The translations under genes and the position numbers were made by a program. Positions 1 through 6,590 of a DNA stretch of 9,991 nucleotides are shown here, piece after piece. Source of the stretch: Acidobacteriaceae bacterium (GTDB taxonomy: Bacteria > Acidobacteriota > Terriglobia > Terriglobales > Acidobacteriaceae). The notes below the pieces were generated by a model. It was not told where the DNA came from and searched no databases. It worked only from the letters and a program-made list of their open reading frames with translations. The DNA lies in contig PMXH01000124.1 in the NCBI GenBank assembly GCA_003165855.1, positions 1 through 9,991 on the forward strand. The letters run 5' to 3'. The first letter of the stretch is position 1; the number at the start of each line of letters is the position of its first letter.

Positions 1-815
1 TCGCTGCCGCCGTACTTGTACACCAGAGTATCCTTGTGACGAATTGTCAGCAGCGCCGCCACTGGACGGTCGCCCTGAAACGCCACTCGGACTTTGAGGG
101 CGTCCCCAAAGCAATCCATCAAATTGACAAACCATTTCCGGGGCTGGGGCGGCCGATTGTGCCGCTGTCGCGTAATGGTATGCAGCTTGTAGAAGAGGTC
201 CAGCAGTTCGTCTGTGGATCCTTCGCGACACTCGAGACCTTCGCGTTCCGCCCGGAGAATCTTGCGCTGCGTCGAGCTCTTGTGACAGTTGCGGAACAGC
301 GTATCGAGGTCCGGCCGAAGATCGAGTTGATGAAAGGTATAGGGTACGGTTGTGTGCGGCAGGGAAGTGACGATCTCGAACCCTTGCAGAGGGCGCATTT
401 CGATGTAACGCCATTGCCCGCCGCGGCCCTCCTGATCGAGAGCAACCGCGATGGCCTGCATATCCTCTGGCCTGTCCACCAAGGGCTCACAGTGATCGGA
501 GAAAGGTAGCGAAACCAAGCGGCGCCCGGTCAGCCAGCTCTCCACCCGGCAAAACACCACGCCATTCTCCAGATCCTGGCCAGATGGAGAGGTTGTATAA
601 GCAATCGGCCGATATCCGTAGGTGCGGGAAAGCGCCTCCAGCCACGCCGAGGAATGAAAGAGGGAGCCACGGGGATGTCTCCGAACGAACTCCTCCCAGC
701 GACGATCCTTCAGCGGCTCGATGCAATGACACTGCCAATGAGCCGACTTGGACTCGACGACCGAGGGTGTTTCTTCCGGCTGGCTCAGGCACTCAACTAC
801 CGATGTTGCGGTCAG
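1..815 (-). CDS. FemAB/GNAT-like aminoacyltransferase-type protein, XrtA-EPS associated (3' end outside window)
   Basis: I read this gene by translating the minus strand up to the left edge: 271 complete codons, no stop, so the C-terminus is missing. Proteins of this type (FemAB, BioF2-like GNAT fold) move an amino acid or acyl group onto a cell-surface precursor in the cytoplasm, and one subgroup is a regular member of XrtA-type EPS loci. Visible features are an N-terminal acceptor-like region (EPLKDRRWEEF, then FHSSAWLEAL near residues 53-62), a segment GRRLVSLPFSDHCEPL near 97-112, and the start of the C-terminal GNAT half (VAALLTIRHKDTLVYKYGGS near 252-271). The frame has no ATG, GTG or TTG before position 560, which would delete the conserved N-terminus. 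I therefore chose CTG at 815-813, which has AGGAG 8 bases upstream. The gene lies 56 bases after the sugar transferase, probably in the same transcript. Family is fairly sure; the acceptor and donor are unknown. Confidence 0.82.
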   Translation of the reverse strand, partial: MTATSVVECLSQPEETPSVVESKSAHWQCHCIEPLKDRRWEEFVRRHPRGSLFHSSAWLEALSRTYGYRPIAYTTSPSGQDLENGVVFCRVESWLTGRRLVSLPFSDHCEPLVDRPEDMQAIAVALDQEGRGGQWRYIEMRPLQGFEIVTSLPHTTVPYTFHQLDLRPDLDTLFRNCHKSSTQRKILRAEREGLECREGSTDELLDLFYKLHTITRQRHNRPPQPRKWFVNLMDCFGDALKVRVAFQGDRPVAALLTIRHKDTLVYKYGGS

Positions 816-823
816 GGTGTTCT

Positions 824-828
824 CTCCT
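824..828 (-). promoter_or_regulatory. Shine-Dalgarno AGGAG supporting a CTG start
   Basis: On the minus strand AGGAG is followed by 8 bases and then CTG at 815-813, in frame with the FemAB-like reading frame. No ATG, GTG or TTG exists in that frame between the upstream TGA (about 885-883) and position 560. This site is the main evidence for the start chosen. Confidence 0.55.
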
Positions 829-871
829 CGGCTACAAACGAATGAACTGCAAGTGCATGCTGTGCGACGAT

Positions 872-2080
872 CTAAAAGGCATCATCGCTGAATAAGGCTC
901 GGGGCGTTTGCGCCAGGATTTGCAGGTCCAGCCACAGAGACCAGGTCCGCACGTATTGCAGGTCGAGACGCACCATGTCGTCAAAGCGTACGCGGCTGCG
1001 CCCCTTTACTTGCCACAGGCCGGTGATTCCCGGCTTGACCTCGAGCACCCGGCGGCGATGCCAAATGTCATATTCCTGGCATTCGTAGGCGATCGGCGGC
1101 CGGGGGCCGACCAGCGACATCTCGCCGCGCAACACGTTGATAAATTGCGGGAGTTCGTCCAGGCTGGTCCGGCGGAGAATCGATCCAATCCGGGTGATGC
1201 GCGGGTCGTTGGTCATTTTGTAAACCGACTTACTTCCCCCCTCCGCCCCGCCGTCGTGGTCCCCGTTGATGACACGCTTCATGAACTCCTGATGGATCTT
1301 TCGGTCATTGTTCGCATACATCGAGCGGAACTTGAGGAAAGTGAAAGGTTTGCCGAACTGACCGAGGCGCTCCTGCCGGAAAAGAATCGGCCCCTTGGAA
1401 CTCAACTTGACGAGTGCCGCGACCACCAGAAAAACGGGAGACAGCAGCCCGAGCGCAGCTAGACTGCCTACGATGTCGATGCTTCGTTTCACCATGCGGC
1501 TGAATTTCTGTTCTTGGTTGCGGTTTACAAAGTCGGGATAAAGAGTCGGATTGCCGTGCGTACTCTCCTGATCCCAGGTCTCCGGGAAAACGTGCATCGA
1601 CATGCTGACCTGGCTGAATTTCTCCAGGCTCAGATTGTTTCGCAACGTCTCGCTGACCCGGCTCATCATGGTGCCCACAATCGATTCCCGATCGGCGGCG
1701 CTGATGTCGGTAAACATCACCCCCACGATTGAATGGTTCTTGTACCAACCCGTCACATCGGTCTCTCGCGTGGCCAGGGACAACGCAGACAGGATTTTGG
1801 CCAGCACTTTTCCATTTCTATCGGAGGGCAGACAATTTCCCGCGTCCAGAAGCATGAGCAGGAACGGCTTTCCCGAGCGTTCCGTCCGCTTGCGCTCGAG
1901 CGCAATGATGCGATGAAAGGGCTCTTCCCCCAGGACGCTGAACGTTTGAGCCGGCAGGGGCCGGGCCGGCGGAGAAGCTACAGGCGTATTGGAGCGACTC
2001 GACTTCACGACTTGTCTCCCTGGCGCTGCTCCGCCTTGACCCGAAGCAGCCACGAATGATTTGTCAATTAGCTTGGACAT
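872..2080 (-). CDS. Sugar transferase (initiating phosphoglycosyltransferase) with N-terminal degenerate GGDEF-like domain
   Basis: 402 residues from the ATG at 2080. The C-terminal half (about 193-402) is a bacterial sugar transferase domain, which moves a sugar phosphate from a nucleotide sugar to undecaprenyl phosphate at the inner membrane and so starts an EPS repeat unit. Visible hallmarks are the hydrophobic helix 201-224, KFRSM (250-254), the catalytic-type SLDELPQ (306-312), GPRPP (325-329), [10 protein letters not shown] (349-358) and the closing [10 protein letters not shown]. The usual multi-helix N-terminal part of WbaP-type enzymes is absent. Instead residues 52-167 resemble a GGDEF domain without the GG(D/E)EF signature, preceded by a Pro/Ala-rich linker. 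This domain is a paralogue of the small protein at 4999-5529. The ATG at 2080 has no Shine-Dalgarno sequence; the GTG at 2008-2006 (residue 25) has one and matches the paralogue's start better, so 378 residues is quite possible. The gene follows the aspartate kinase by 70 bases. Confidence 0.93.
   Translation of the reverse strand: MSKLIDKSFVAASGQGGAAPGRQVVKSSRSNTPVASPPARPLPAQTFSVLGEEPFHRIIALERKRTERSGKPFLLMLLDAGNCLPSDRNGKVLAKILSALSLATRETDVTGWYKNHSIVGVMFTDISAADRESIVGTMMSRVSETLRNNLSLEKFSQVSMSMHVFPETWDQESTHGNPTLYPDFVNRNQEQKFSRMVKRSIDIVGSLAALGLLSPVFLVVAALVKLSSKGPILFRQERLGQFGKPFTFLKFRSMYANNDRKIHQEFMKRVINGDHDGGAEGGSKSVYKMTNDPRITRIGSILRRTSLDELPQFINVLRGEMSLVGPRPPIAYECQEYDIWHRRRVLEVKPGITGLWQVKGRSRVRFDDMVRLDLQYVRTWSLWLDLQILAQTPRALFSDDAF
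1580..1927 (-). repeat. Copy A of the duplicated GGDEF-like coding segment (inside sugar transferase gene)
   Basis: This segment encodes residues 52-167 of the sugar transferase and is paralogous to 5095-5442. By hand alignment about 65 of 116 residues match without a gap. At DNA level similarity is patchy, but GTCACATCGGTCTCTCG is identical at 1752-1768 and 5267-5283 on the plus strand. The two copies lie about 3.5 kb apart in the same orientation. Confidence 0.85.
2016..2020 (-). promoter_or_regulatory. Shine-Dalgarno GGGAG for an alternative GTG start of the sugar transferase
   Basis: GGGAG on the minus strand lies 7 bases before GTG at 2008-2006. Starting there, the protein begins with a KSSRSN-like stretch that lines up with the RRSN near the start of the paralogous small protein. 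The ATG at 2080 has only pyrimidine-rich sequence and no GGAG-like motif upstream. This favours the shorter form but does not settle it. Confidence 0.5.
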
Positions 2081-2150
2081 TGGGCTATGTGCAGTTTAGG
2101 GAGAGGGGTTGTTTCAGGGCCCTTGGTTTGAGCGCTTAAGGTCTACTTGC

Positions 2151-3770
2151 TTACTGTTCCTGGTTGGGGCGGCGGCTGGCCTCGGCCGGCTCGCACGGAT
2201 GATAGCAATTTTCTCTCGCACCAATCGCCGCCGCAGTCGTCAGGTGGAGAGGGCTTCCCAGCTGGAACTCTTTATGGATGCCGGCCAGCGCCGCGTTCAC
2301 GTCTTTCTTCGGCACCACGAAGGAAATCGTGCATTCCGACGAGCCTTGTGCGATCGCGATGATGTCCACGTTTTCCCGGCCCAGCGCTCCGAAAGTGCGG
2401 CCCACAATTCCGGGTACCGATCTCATGTTCTGACCCACGACCGTGACCATGGCGACGGTTGGGTCGAGGGCAATATGTTCCGCAGGCTCATGCGCCAGGT
2501 CATGAGCAAACTCGTGTCGCAATGCCTCAACCACGCACTTGCCGAGTGCAGAGGAAATAACCAGGCACAAGTCGTTTTGCGAAGATGCTTGTGAGATCAG
2601 CAGCACATCGGCTCGAACCGCTGCCGTAGTCCGGAAGGTGCGGCCCAGAACATCCTGCACCCCGGCCAAACCCGGGCCTCCGACAGTGATCAATGCCACG
2701 TCGCTGATGGCAGTAAGCGCTTTCACCCCGGCAACGCTCGGCGGGCCCGTAGGCGTGATTTTCGTGCCCGGCCGTTCCGGAGCGAAGGTGTTGCGGATCC
2801 AAAGGGGGATGCCGCATTGCATGACCCCGCGAAGAGTTTTCGGATGCAGAACCTTGGCCCCGAAGTACGCCAGTTCGGCCGCCTCGCGATAAGAAATCTC
2901 CGGGATCGTGCATCCCCCCGGCACCAGCCGCGGGTCGGCGGTCTGCAGCCCGTCCACATCCGTCCAGATGATAATTTCATCCGCGCGCAAAGCTGCGCCC
3001 AGAATGGTCGCCGAGTAATCCGAGCCTCCGCGGCCAAGAGTTGTAAGCAAGCCGTCGGGTGTGGCGCCAATGAAACCGGTGATCACCGGGACGATGCCCT
3101 GTTCCAAAAGTGGGCGCAGACGGTGGTGGCAGCGATCCCCGGTCAGATCCATCAACGGGTCGGCAGCCCCGTGGCAGGAGTCCGTAACCACAAGTTCCGT
3201 GGCTTCGATGGCTTCACTGGCCACTCCGCGCTCGGCCAGCGCTGCGGCGACGAGCGGGGCAGAAAGGCGCTCCCCCAGACTCGATATGGCATCACGCGCC
3301 CGCGGCGTCAACTCGCCGAGTAGCATCGTGCCCTGGCACAGGCGGTCGCCCTCCTGCAATAGCTTCTGTACTTTGCCCCCGAAGCCGCTCCGCTCCGCCG
3401 TCGAATGGATCAATGCGTCGGCGGCCGCGTCGTGCTGTCGGCGCAGTTCCCCGAAAATCGCCGCCACCGCCTCGCCATCCCCGGCCTCCGATTGAGTGGC
3501 GGCCGCGACCAATCGGTTGGTCACTCCACTCATCGCGGAGACCACCACCACGACATGACTGTCGCGCGCAGCGGCGCGGATGATTTCCACAACCTTTCCG
3601 ATGGCGGAGGCGTCGCCCACCGACGTCCCGCCAAATTTCATGACTCGAATGGGCTTCCTCAGATGGCGGCGCAATTCTCCTTGCACCGCACCCTGAACAG
3701 GGTGATGCTGCAGGAAATGTCTGCTCTGGAAACCAGCGCGCCCCGAGCGATTATTCACGGGAGGGGTCAT
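2151..3770 (-). CDS. lysC: Aspartate kinase (aspartokinase), monofunctional, with two ACT domains
   Basis: This enzyme phosphorylates L-aspartate with ATP, the first step towards lysine (and diaminopimelate), threonine and methionine. With the ATG at 3770 it has 539 residues. The kinase domain opens with VMKFGGTSVGD (43-53), continues with SSLGERLSAPLVAAAL (163-178) and the strongly conserved TTLGRGGSDYSA (243-254), WTDVDGLQTADPR (269-281) and ELAYFGAKVLHPKT (299-312). Two regulatory ACT domains follow (about 358-422 and 438-503), so feedback inhibition by an end-product amino acid is likely. The active-site motifs look intact. The ATG overlaps the ATP-grasp stop as ATGA, implying translational coupling, but this adds about 42 residues before the usual beginning. 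The ATG at 3641, giving 496 residues, is a real alternative. A tail of about 30 residues follows the second ACT domain. Placement inside an EPS operon is unusual; the symbol follows the general family, not a proven orthologue. Confidence 0.93.
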   Translation of the reverse strand: MTPPVNNRSGRAGFQSRHFLQHHPVQGAVQGELRRHLRKPIRVMKFGGTSVGDASAIGKVVEIIRAAARDSHVVVVVSAMSGVTNRLVAAATQSEAGDGEAVAAIFGELRRQHDAAADALIHSTAERSGFGGKVQKLLQEGDRLCQGTMLLGELTPRARDAISSLGERLSAPLVAAALAERGVASEAIEATELVVTDSCHGAADPLMDLTGDRCHHRLRPLLEQGIVPVITGFIGATPDGLLTTLGRGGSDYSATILGAALRADEIIIWTDVDGLQTADPRLVPGGCTIPEISYREAAELAYFGAKVLHPKTLRGVMQCGIPLWIRNTFAPERPGTKITPTGPPSVAGVKALTAISDVALITVGGPGLAGVQDVLGRTFRTTAAVRADVLLISQASSQNDLCLVISSALGKCVVEALRHEFAHDLAHEPAEHIALDPTVAMVTVVGQNMRSVPGIVGRTFGALGRENVDIIAIAQGSSECTISFVVPKKDVNAALAGIHKEFQLGSPLHLTTAAAIGARENCYHPCEPAEASRRPNQEQ

Positions 3771-5002
3771 AGACGTGGGAGGCCTACCGGCGATAGACTC
3801 TGCACCTGATTTTCTTTGGGATGGCGAAGCTTCTGCTTCCAGCGTTTCCCTACGCACGCACGAATCAACGCAGGTTCTTCCCAGGGAACGTCGTGATAGC
3901 CCGATAGCAGAAACGAACTCGCGGGGTCCCTCATCCACTCTTGCGGGAACAAAGCGATGGTGTCGTTCTCCGTCACCTTGGGGGCCGCATGGCAGGGCTC
4001 GCCGGACAGGGCGGAATACAAAGCTGCGGGCAAGTCGTGTCCCGGCCCCAGCGCCAGGTGTCCTACCTGAGTAGCGCGGGGATTGATTTCGATCAGATGC
4101 GCGTTTCCCGTGTCCGCCTCCAGCATGAAATCAAACCCCTGCAGTCCGGAAAGATTCAACTGGCCGACCATCTCCTCGGCGGCGGCGGACATTTCAGCGT
4201 TCTCAATCAAGCGGAGGACGCTGGAGGGCCCGGCCGCATCCCGCTTGTTGATCACTTCGAAATGAAGGCTCGCGAGCACGCTCCCCTGCCAACAGGCGAC
4301 CGCGCTGGTAGCTTCGCGGCCGGCCACAAATTCCTGCGCATTCACCACGGATCGGCGGCGCAGCAAAGACGGCCAAACCAGCGTCTTGTCCTGATCCACC
4401 AGCGCCCGTTTTGCCGCCCGAGCCAGAAGAGGAGGGGCCTCGAGGGCGCGAAAGGCCTGTTCCGCCTGTTCTAGCGTGTACACGACTCGAACCCCGTCGC
4501 CACCGGAAGTTCCGTTCGCCTTCAGCACCGTCGGGAAACCCACTTGGGCGACCCATTTTCTGAGATCATTCAAATTTGCGATCACCGCGGTCTTCGGGGC
4601 ACGCACCCCTGCCTTCCGGGCCAAGTCAATAAAACCGCTTCTGGCATACACCACGGGGAAACTCTCGGCTGCGCCCAGCGAGCGCTCGATCAGGGCGCAA
4701 ATCCACCGTCCGGCTTCCCCGCGTCGCCGCTCCTGATCGTAAAGGCGGTGCAAGTGAGCGGTGGCCAAATCATCTCCTGGGACGACAAAATCCGGCTTCG
4801 TCGCCGCGACCGCATCCGCGAACGACTTCAGCGGCATCAGGCCCCAGTAGGGATGAGTTTGCCGCACCGCGCTCATCTTGCGCAGCGGATGTTGCGCCGG
4901 ACACACGGCGTCCACGGTACACCCGGCGCCGGCCAGAGCCATGGCCAGCCGGGCGGTGGGCAACCAGCGCGAGGTCGTGGCAATCAAGACGGTTGGCTTC
5001 AC
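3767..5002 (-). CDS. ATP-grasp domain ligase, substrate unknown
   Basis: 411 residues. ATP-grasp enzymes join a carboxylate to an amine or similar nucleophile through an acyl-phosphate made from ATP. The N-terminal part (1-120) looks like a Rossmann-type pre-ATP-grasp domain, beginning with VLIATTSRWLPTARLAMALA and containing FVVPGDD (72-78). The ATP-binding lid region has FPTVLKANGTSGGDGVRVV (156-174), with Lys161 and a glycine-rich loop. NAQEFVAGRE (221-230) resembles the adenine-contact region. GFDFMLEAD (289-297) and LIEINPRATQVGHLALG (303-319) carry the metal-binding Glu305 and Asn307. A polar tail of about 40 residues follows. The start is GTG at 5002, overlapping the preceding stop as GTGA; GGAGG lies 11 bases upstream. 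Its own stop overlaps the aspartate kinase ATG. The overlaps suggest stoichiometric, coupled production with those neighbours. Possible roles include amino-acid ligation to a sugar or peptide; nothing in the sequence fixes the substrate. Confidence 0.9.
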   Translation of the reverse strand: MKPTVLIATTSRWLPTARLAMALAGAGCTVDAVCPAQHPLRKMSAVRQTHPYWGLMPLKSFADAVAATKPDFVVPGDDLATAHLHRLYDQERRRGEAGRWICALIERSLGAAESFPVVYARSGFIDLARKAGVRAPKTAVIANLNDLRKWVAQVGFPTVLKANGTSGGDGVRVVYTLEQAEQAFRALEAPPLLARAAKRALVDQDKTLVWPSLLRRRSVVNAQEFVAGREATSAVACWQGSVLASLHFEVINKRDAAGPSSVLRLIENAEMSAAAEEMVGQLNLSGLQGFDFMLEADTGNAHLIEINPRATQVGHLALGPGHDLPAALYSALSGEPCHAAPKVTENDTIALFPQEWMRDPASSFLLSGYHDVPWEEPALIRACVGKRWKQKLRHPKENQVQSLSPVGLPRL

Positions 5003-5529
5003 CTTTGGACCAGCCTCCGCGCCTCGTCATGCGGGGCCAGGTCGGGATACAAAGTTGGGTCGCCAGGCATCGCCGAGATTCGAGCGCCGCGGTCTTCGGG
5101 AAAGAGATGAAAGGAAATGCTGACCTGGTTGTATTGCCTTGCACTGAGACGGCTTCGCAGCGCCTCGCGCACCCGGGTCATCACGGCCGTCACAATCGAA
5201 CTGCCATCCTCGACCGTGATTTCCGTGAACATCACACCGATCACGCCATCGTCCTTGTACCAGCCGGTCACATCGGTCTCTCGGGTGGTCGCGGCCATCG
5301 CGGACAGTACGATCCCCAGGGCTTCGCCGTTCTTGTCGGAAGGAAACTGGGATTCCATTTCGATGAGCATCAGCAGAGAAGGCTTTCCCGAACGCTCGGC
5401 TCTCTTTCTCTCATGCCAGATCACCCGGAGAAAGGCTTCCTCGCGCAAAGTACTGCAGTCGGCAGCCCGCGCCGGTGCGGCCGGACGACGAGTTGAATGG
5501 GAAGTCATATTGGAGCGGCGTACGTTCAT
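4999..5529 (-). CDS. Small stand-alone degenerate GGDEF-like domain protein
   Basis: 176 residues, no signal peptide or membrane segment, so probably cytoplasmic. After a basic, Ala/Pro-rich N-terminus (1-28), residues 30-145 follow the pattern of a GGDEF domain: ERKRAERSGKPSLLMLIEME (40-59) corresponds to the first helix and strand, [20 protein letters not shown] (82-101) to the region holding the GG(D/E)EF loop, and QVSISFHLFPE (135-145) to the late strand. The signature loop itself is lost, and an Asp expected for metal binding is replaced (IEMES), so cyclase activity is unlikely. The same domain forms the N-terminal half of the sugar transferase at 872-2080, with about 65 of 116 positions identical by hand alignment. 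Start is well supported: GGAGG with 5 bases to the ATG. The stop overlaps the ATP-grasp start. Function unknown; binding of a nucleotide or of the paralogous domain is an inference. Confidence 0.82.
   Translation of the reverse strand: MNVRRSNMTSHSTRRPAAPARAADCSTLREEAFLRVIWHERKRAERSGKPSLLMLIEMESQFPSDKNGEALGIVLSAMAATTRETDVTGWYKDDGVIGVMFTEITVEDGSSIVTAVMTRVREALRSRLSARQYNQVSISFHLFPEDRGARISAMPGDPTLYPDLAPHDEARRLVQR
5095..5442 (-). repeat. Copy B of the duplicated GGDEF-like coding segment (stand-alone gene)
   Basis: Residues 30-145 of the small protein, paralogous to copy A at 1580-1927. Both copies are followed by a matching PTLYPD motif, so the duplicated unit extends a little beyond the domain core. 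Confidence 0.85.
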
Positions 5530-5642
5530 TGATTCCTCCGCCGTTTTCGCTTCTTCGCCGGCAATTGCCAGTGAATCTGCGAACGGCTTGGTGTATTCGT
5601 GTAGGGGGAGATGTAGAACCCAGAAGGCGTCAGCCGCCTGGC
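5530..5642 (-). other. Longest intergenic gap (113 bases) with a weak hairpin
   Basis: This gap separates the kinase gene from the GGDEF-like gene and is the largest in the window. Just after the kinase stop the minus strand carries AGGCG-GCTGA-CGCCT (about 5624-5638), a possible 5-base-pair stem with a 5-base loop. No U-run follows, so it is not a convincing terminator; at most it is a processing or attenuation site. I see no clear -35/-10 pair, although the gap is long enough to hold a secondary promoter. Confidence 0.3.
5535..5539 (-). promoter_or_regulatory. Strong Shine-Dalgarno GGAGG before the GGDEF-like gene
   Basis: GGAGG lies 5 bases upstream of the ATG at 5529-5527. It is the best ribosome binding site in the window, at the head of the three genes joined by stop/start overlaps, so it may set translation for all three. 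Confidence 0.65.
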
Positions 5643-6566
5643 TTACGTTTGCTTACTTCCTCGAGGGGGGAGAGTCGGGGATGCTGCCGGACCGTACCGT
5701 TGATAGTAGTCGCTGTGGGCCGCGTCGGTGGAACCATTCACCAACGCTCCCAGCAGCTTTGCCGGTTCCAGCGCTTCCAGGCCGCGCTGTAGTTGCTGTT
5801 TCTCGGTGATGCCTTTACGCGTAACCAATAGGATTCCATCCGCCAGACGGGCCCAGATGCTGGTGTCGGCCAGGGGCAGCACCGGCGGAGAATCGATAAT
5901 GATCCAGTCGAACCAAGCTGTCAATTGCTCCATCGTGGGGGATAGCTTTCCGGACTGCATCAGCTCCAGCGGATTCTCGGGGGCGCTGCCCGCCGGCAAG
6001 ACCCAAAGCCCCAGAGCCTCGAGCCGGTAGATGTTCATGGTCTCGCTTTCCCCCCGGAGCCACTCGCTTAAACCCGGAACTCGGCCCAACCCAAACTTCT
6101 GGGCAACGGTGGGCCGGCGCAGGTCGCCCTCGATCAACAGCGTTTTGTGCTGTTTTCTTCGGGCCAGGGTGCAAGCCAGGTTGGCCGCGACCGTGCTCTT
6201 GCCTTCCTGGGGAATGGTGCTGGTAATCAGGACTTTCTTCAGCGGACGCGTTTGCCGAAGTTGCCGCAAACGAACCGCCAGAAAGCGGAATTTCTCGGCC
6301 CCCAGGCTTTCCTCTTCTCCGACCGACACTAACCGGCTATTGGGCAATATCGAAACCGGCAAAGCCGGAAACTGCTCCAAGGGATCCGCGTCCTCCGGGA
6401 GGGCGACACCCGGTGCGATCGTGGGCGCACTCGCGCCTCGCCGCTTGCGTTCGGCGGCCTGCAGCAGTTCGGTCGCGACAGAATACGTCGAGGGCTCGGC
6501 GAGGGACGACTCCGCCCCCGCGCGTTCCGCTTCCGATCTTTGTAGTGCGTCAAATATGTGGCTCAT
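5643..6566 (-). CDS. CpsD/CapB-family BY-kinase (tyrosine-protein kinase) of the EPS system
   Basis: 307 residues, no membrane segment: the separate cytoplasmic kinase half of a bacterial tyrosine kinase system, working with the membrane chain-length protein at 7574-9187. The N-terminus MSHIFDALQRSEAER is typical of XrtA-locus kinases. Visible motifs: a P-loop (Walker A) TSTIPQEGKSTVAANLA at about 116-132, Walker A' LLIEGDLRRP at 143-152 (commonly DADLRRP, here EGD), and Walker B WIIIDSPPVLPLAD at 221-234. BY-kinases autophosphorylate on C-terminal tyrosines and thereby switch polymer assembly. Here the tail is short, with only Tyr287, Tyr288 and Tyr291 (SDYYQRYG), followed by a Pro-rich end. 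The gene starts 24 bases after the ATPase stop with a weak, A-rich leader. The family assignment is firm; whether it signals through these tyrosines is inferred. Confidence 0.93.
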   Translation of the reverse strand: MSHIFDALQRSEAERAGAESSLAEPSTYSVATELLQAAERKRRGASAPTIAPGVALPEDADPLEQFPALPVSILPNSRLVSVGEEESLGAEKFRFLAVRLRQLRQTRPLKKVLITSTIPQEGKSTVAANLACTLARRKQHKTLLIEGDLRRPTVAQKFGLGRVPGLSEWLRGESETMNIYRLEALGLWVLPAGSAPENPLELMQSGKLSPTMEQLTAWFDWIIIDSPPVLPLADTSIWARLADGILLVTRKGITEKQQLQRGLEALEPAKLLGALVNGSTDAAHSDYYQRYGPAASPTLPPRGSKQT

Positions 6567-6590
6567 TTTTTATATTCCCGGTCTATCCGC

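Noticed and set aside
36..509. Plus-strand (157 codons) and minus-strand (119-490) frames at the left edge
   Set aside because: The alternative minus-strand frame at 1-815 gives a convincing FemAB-like protein, so both are shadows of it.
487..792. Minus-strand 101-codon frame starting at GTG 792
   Set aside because: It is out of frame with the FemAB-like protein. It has a start codon where the real frame lacks one, but the translation has no family features.
2081..2150. Possible terminator between the aspartate kinase and sugar transferase genes
   Set aside because: Only short palindromes (AGCGCT, GGGCCC) are present, with no stem-loop plus U-run.
3771..3938. Extension of the aspartate kinase to 3938
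   Set aside because: It runs inside the ATP-grasp gene, the residues are low-complexity, and an ATGA overlap start is available at 3770.
5624..5638. Hairpin after the kinase gene as an intrinsic terminator
   Set aside because: The stem is only 5 base pairs and no U-run follows. The downstream genes appear to belong to the same locus.
5117..5809. Plus-strand open frame of 230 codons over the GGDEF-like gene, the gap and the kinase end
   Set aside because: It crosses two well-supported minus-strand genes and the intergenic gap. The product is Ser/Arg-rich without motifs.
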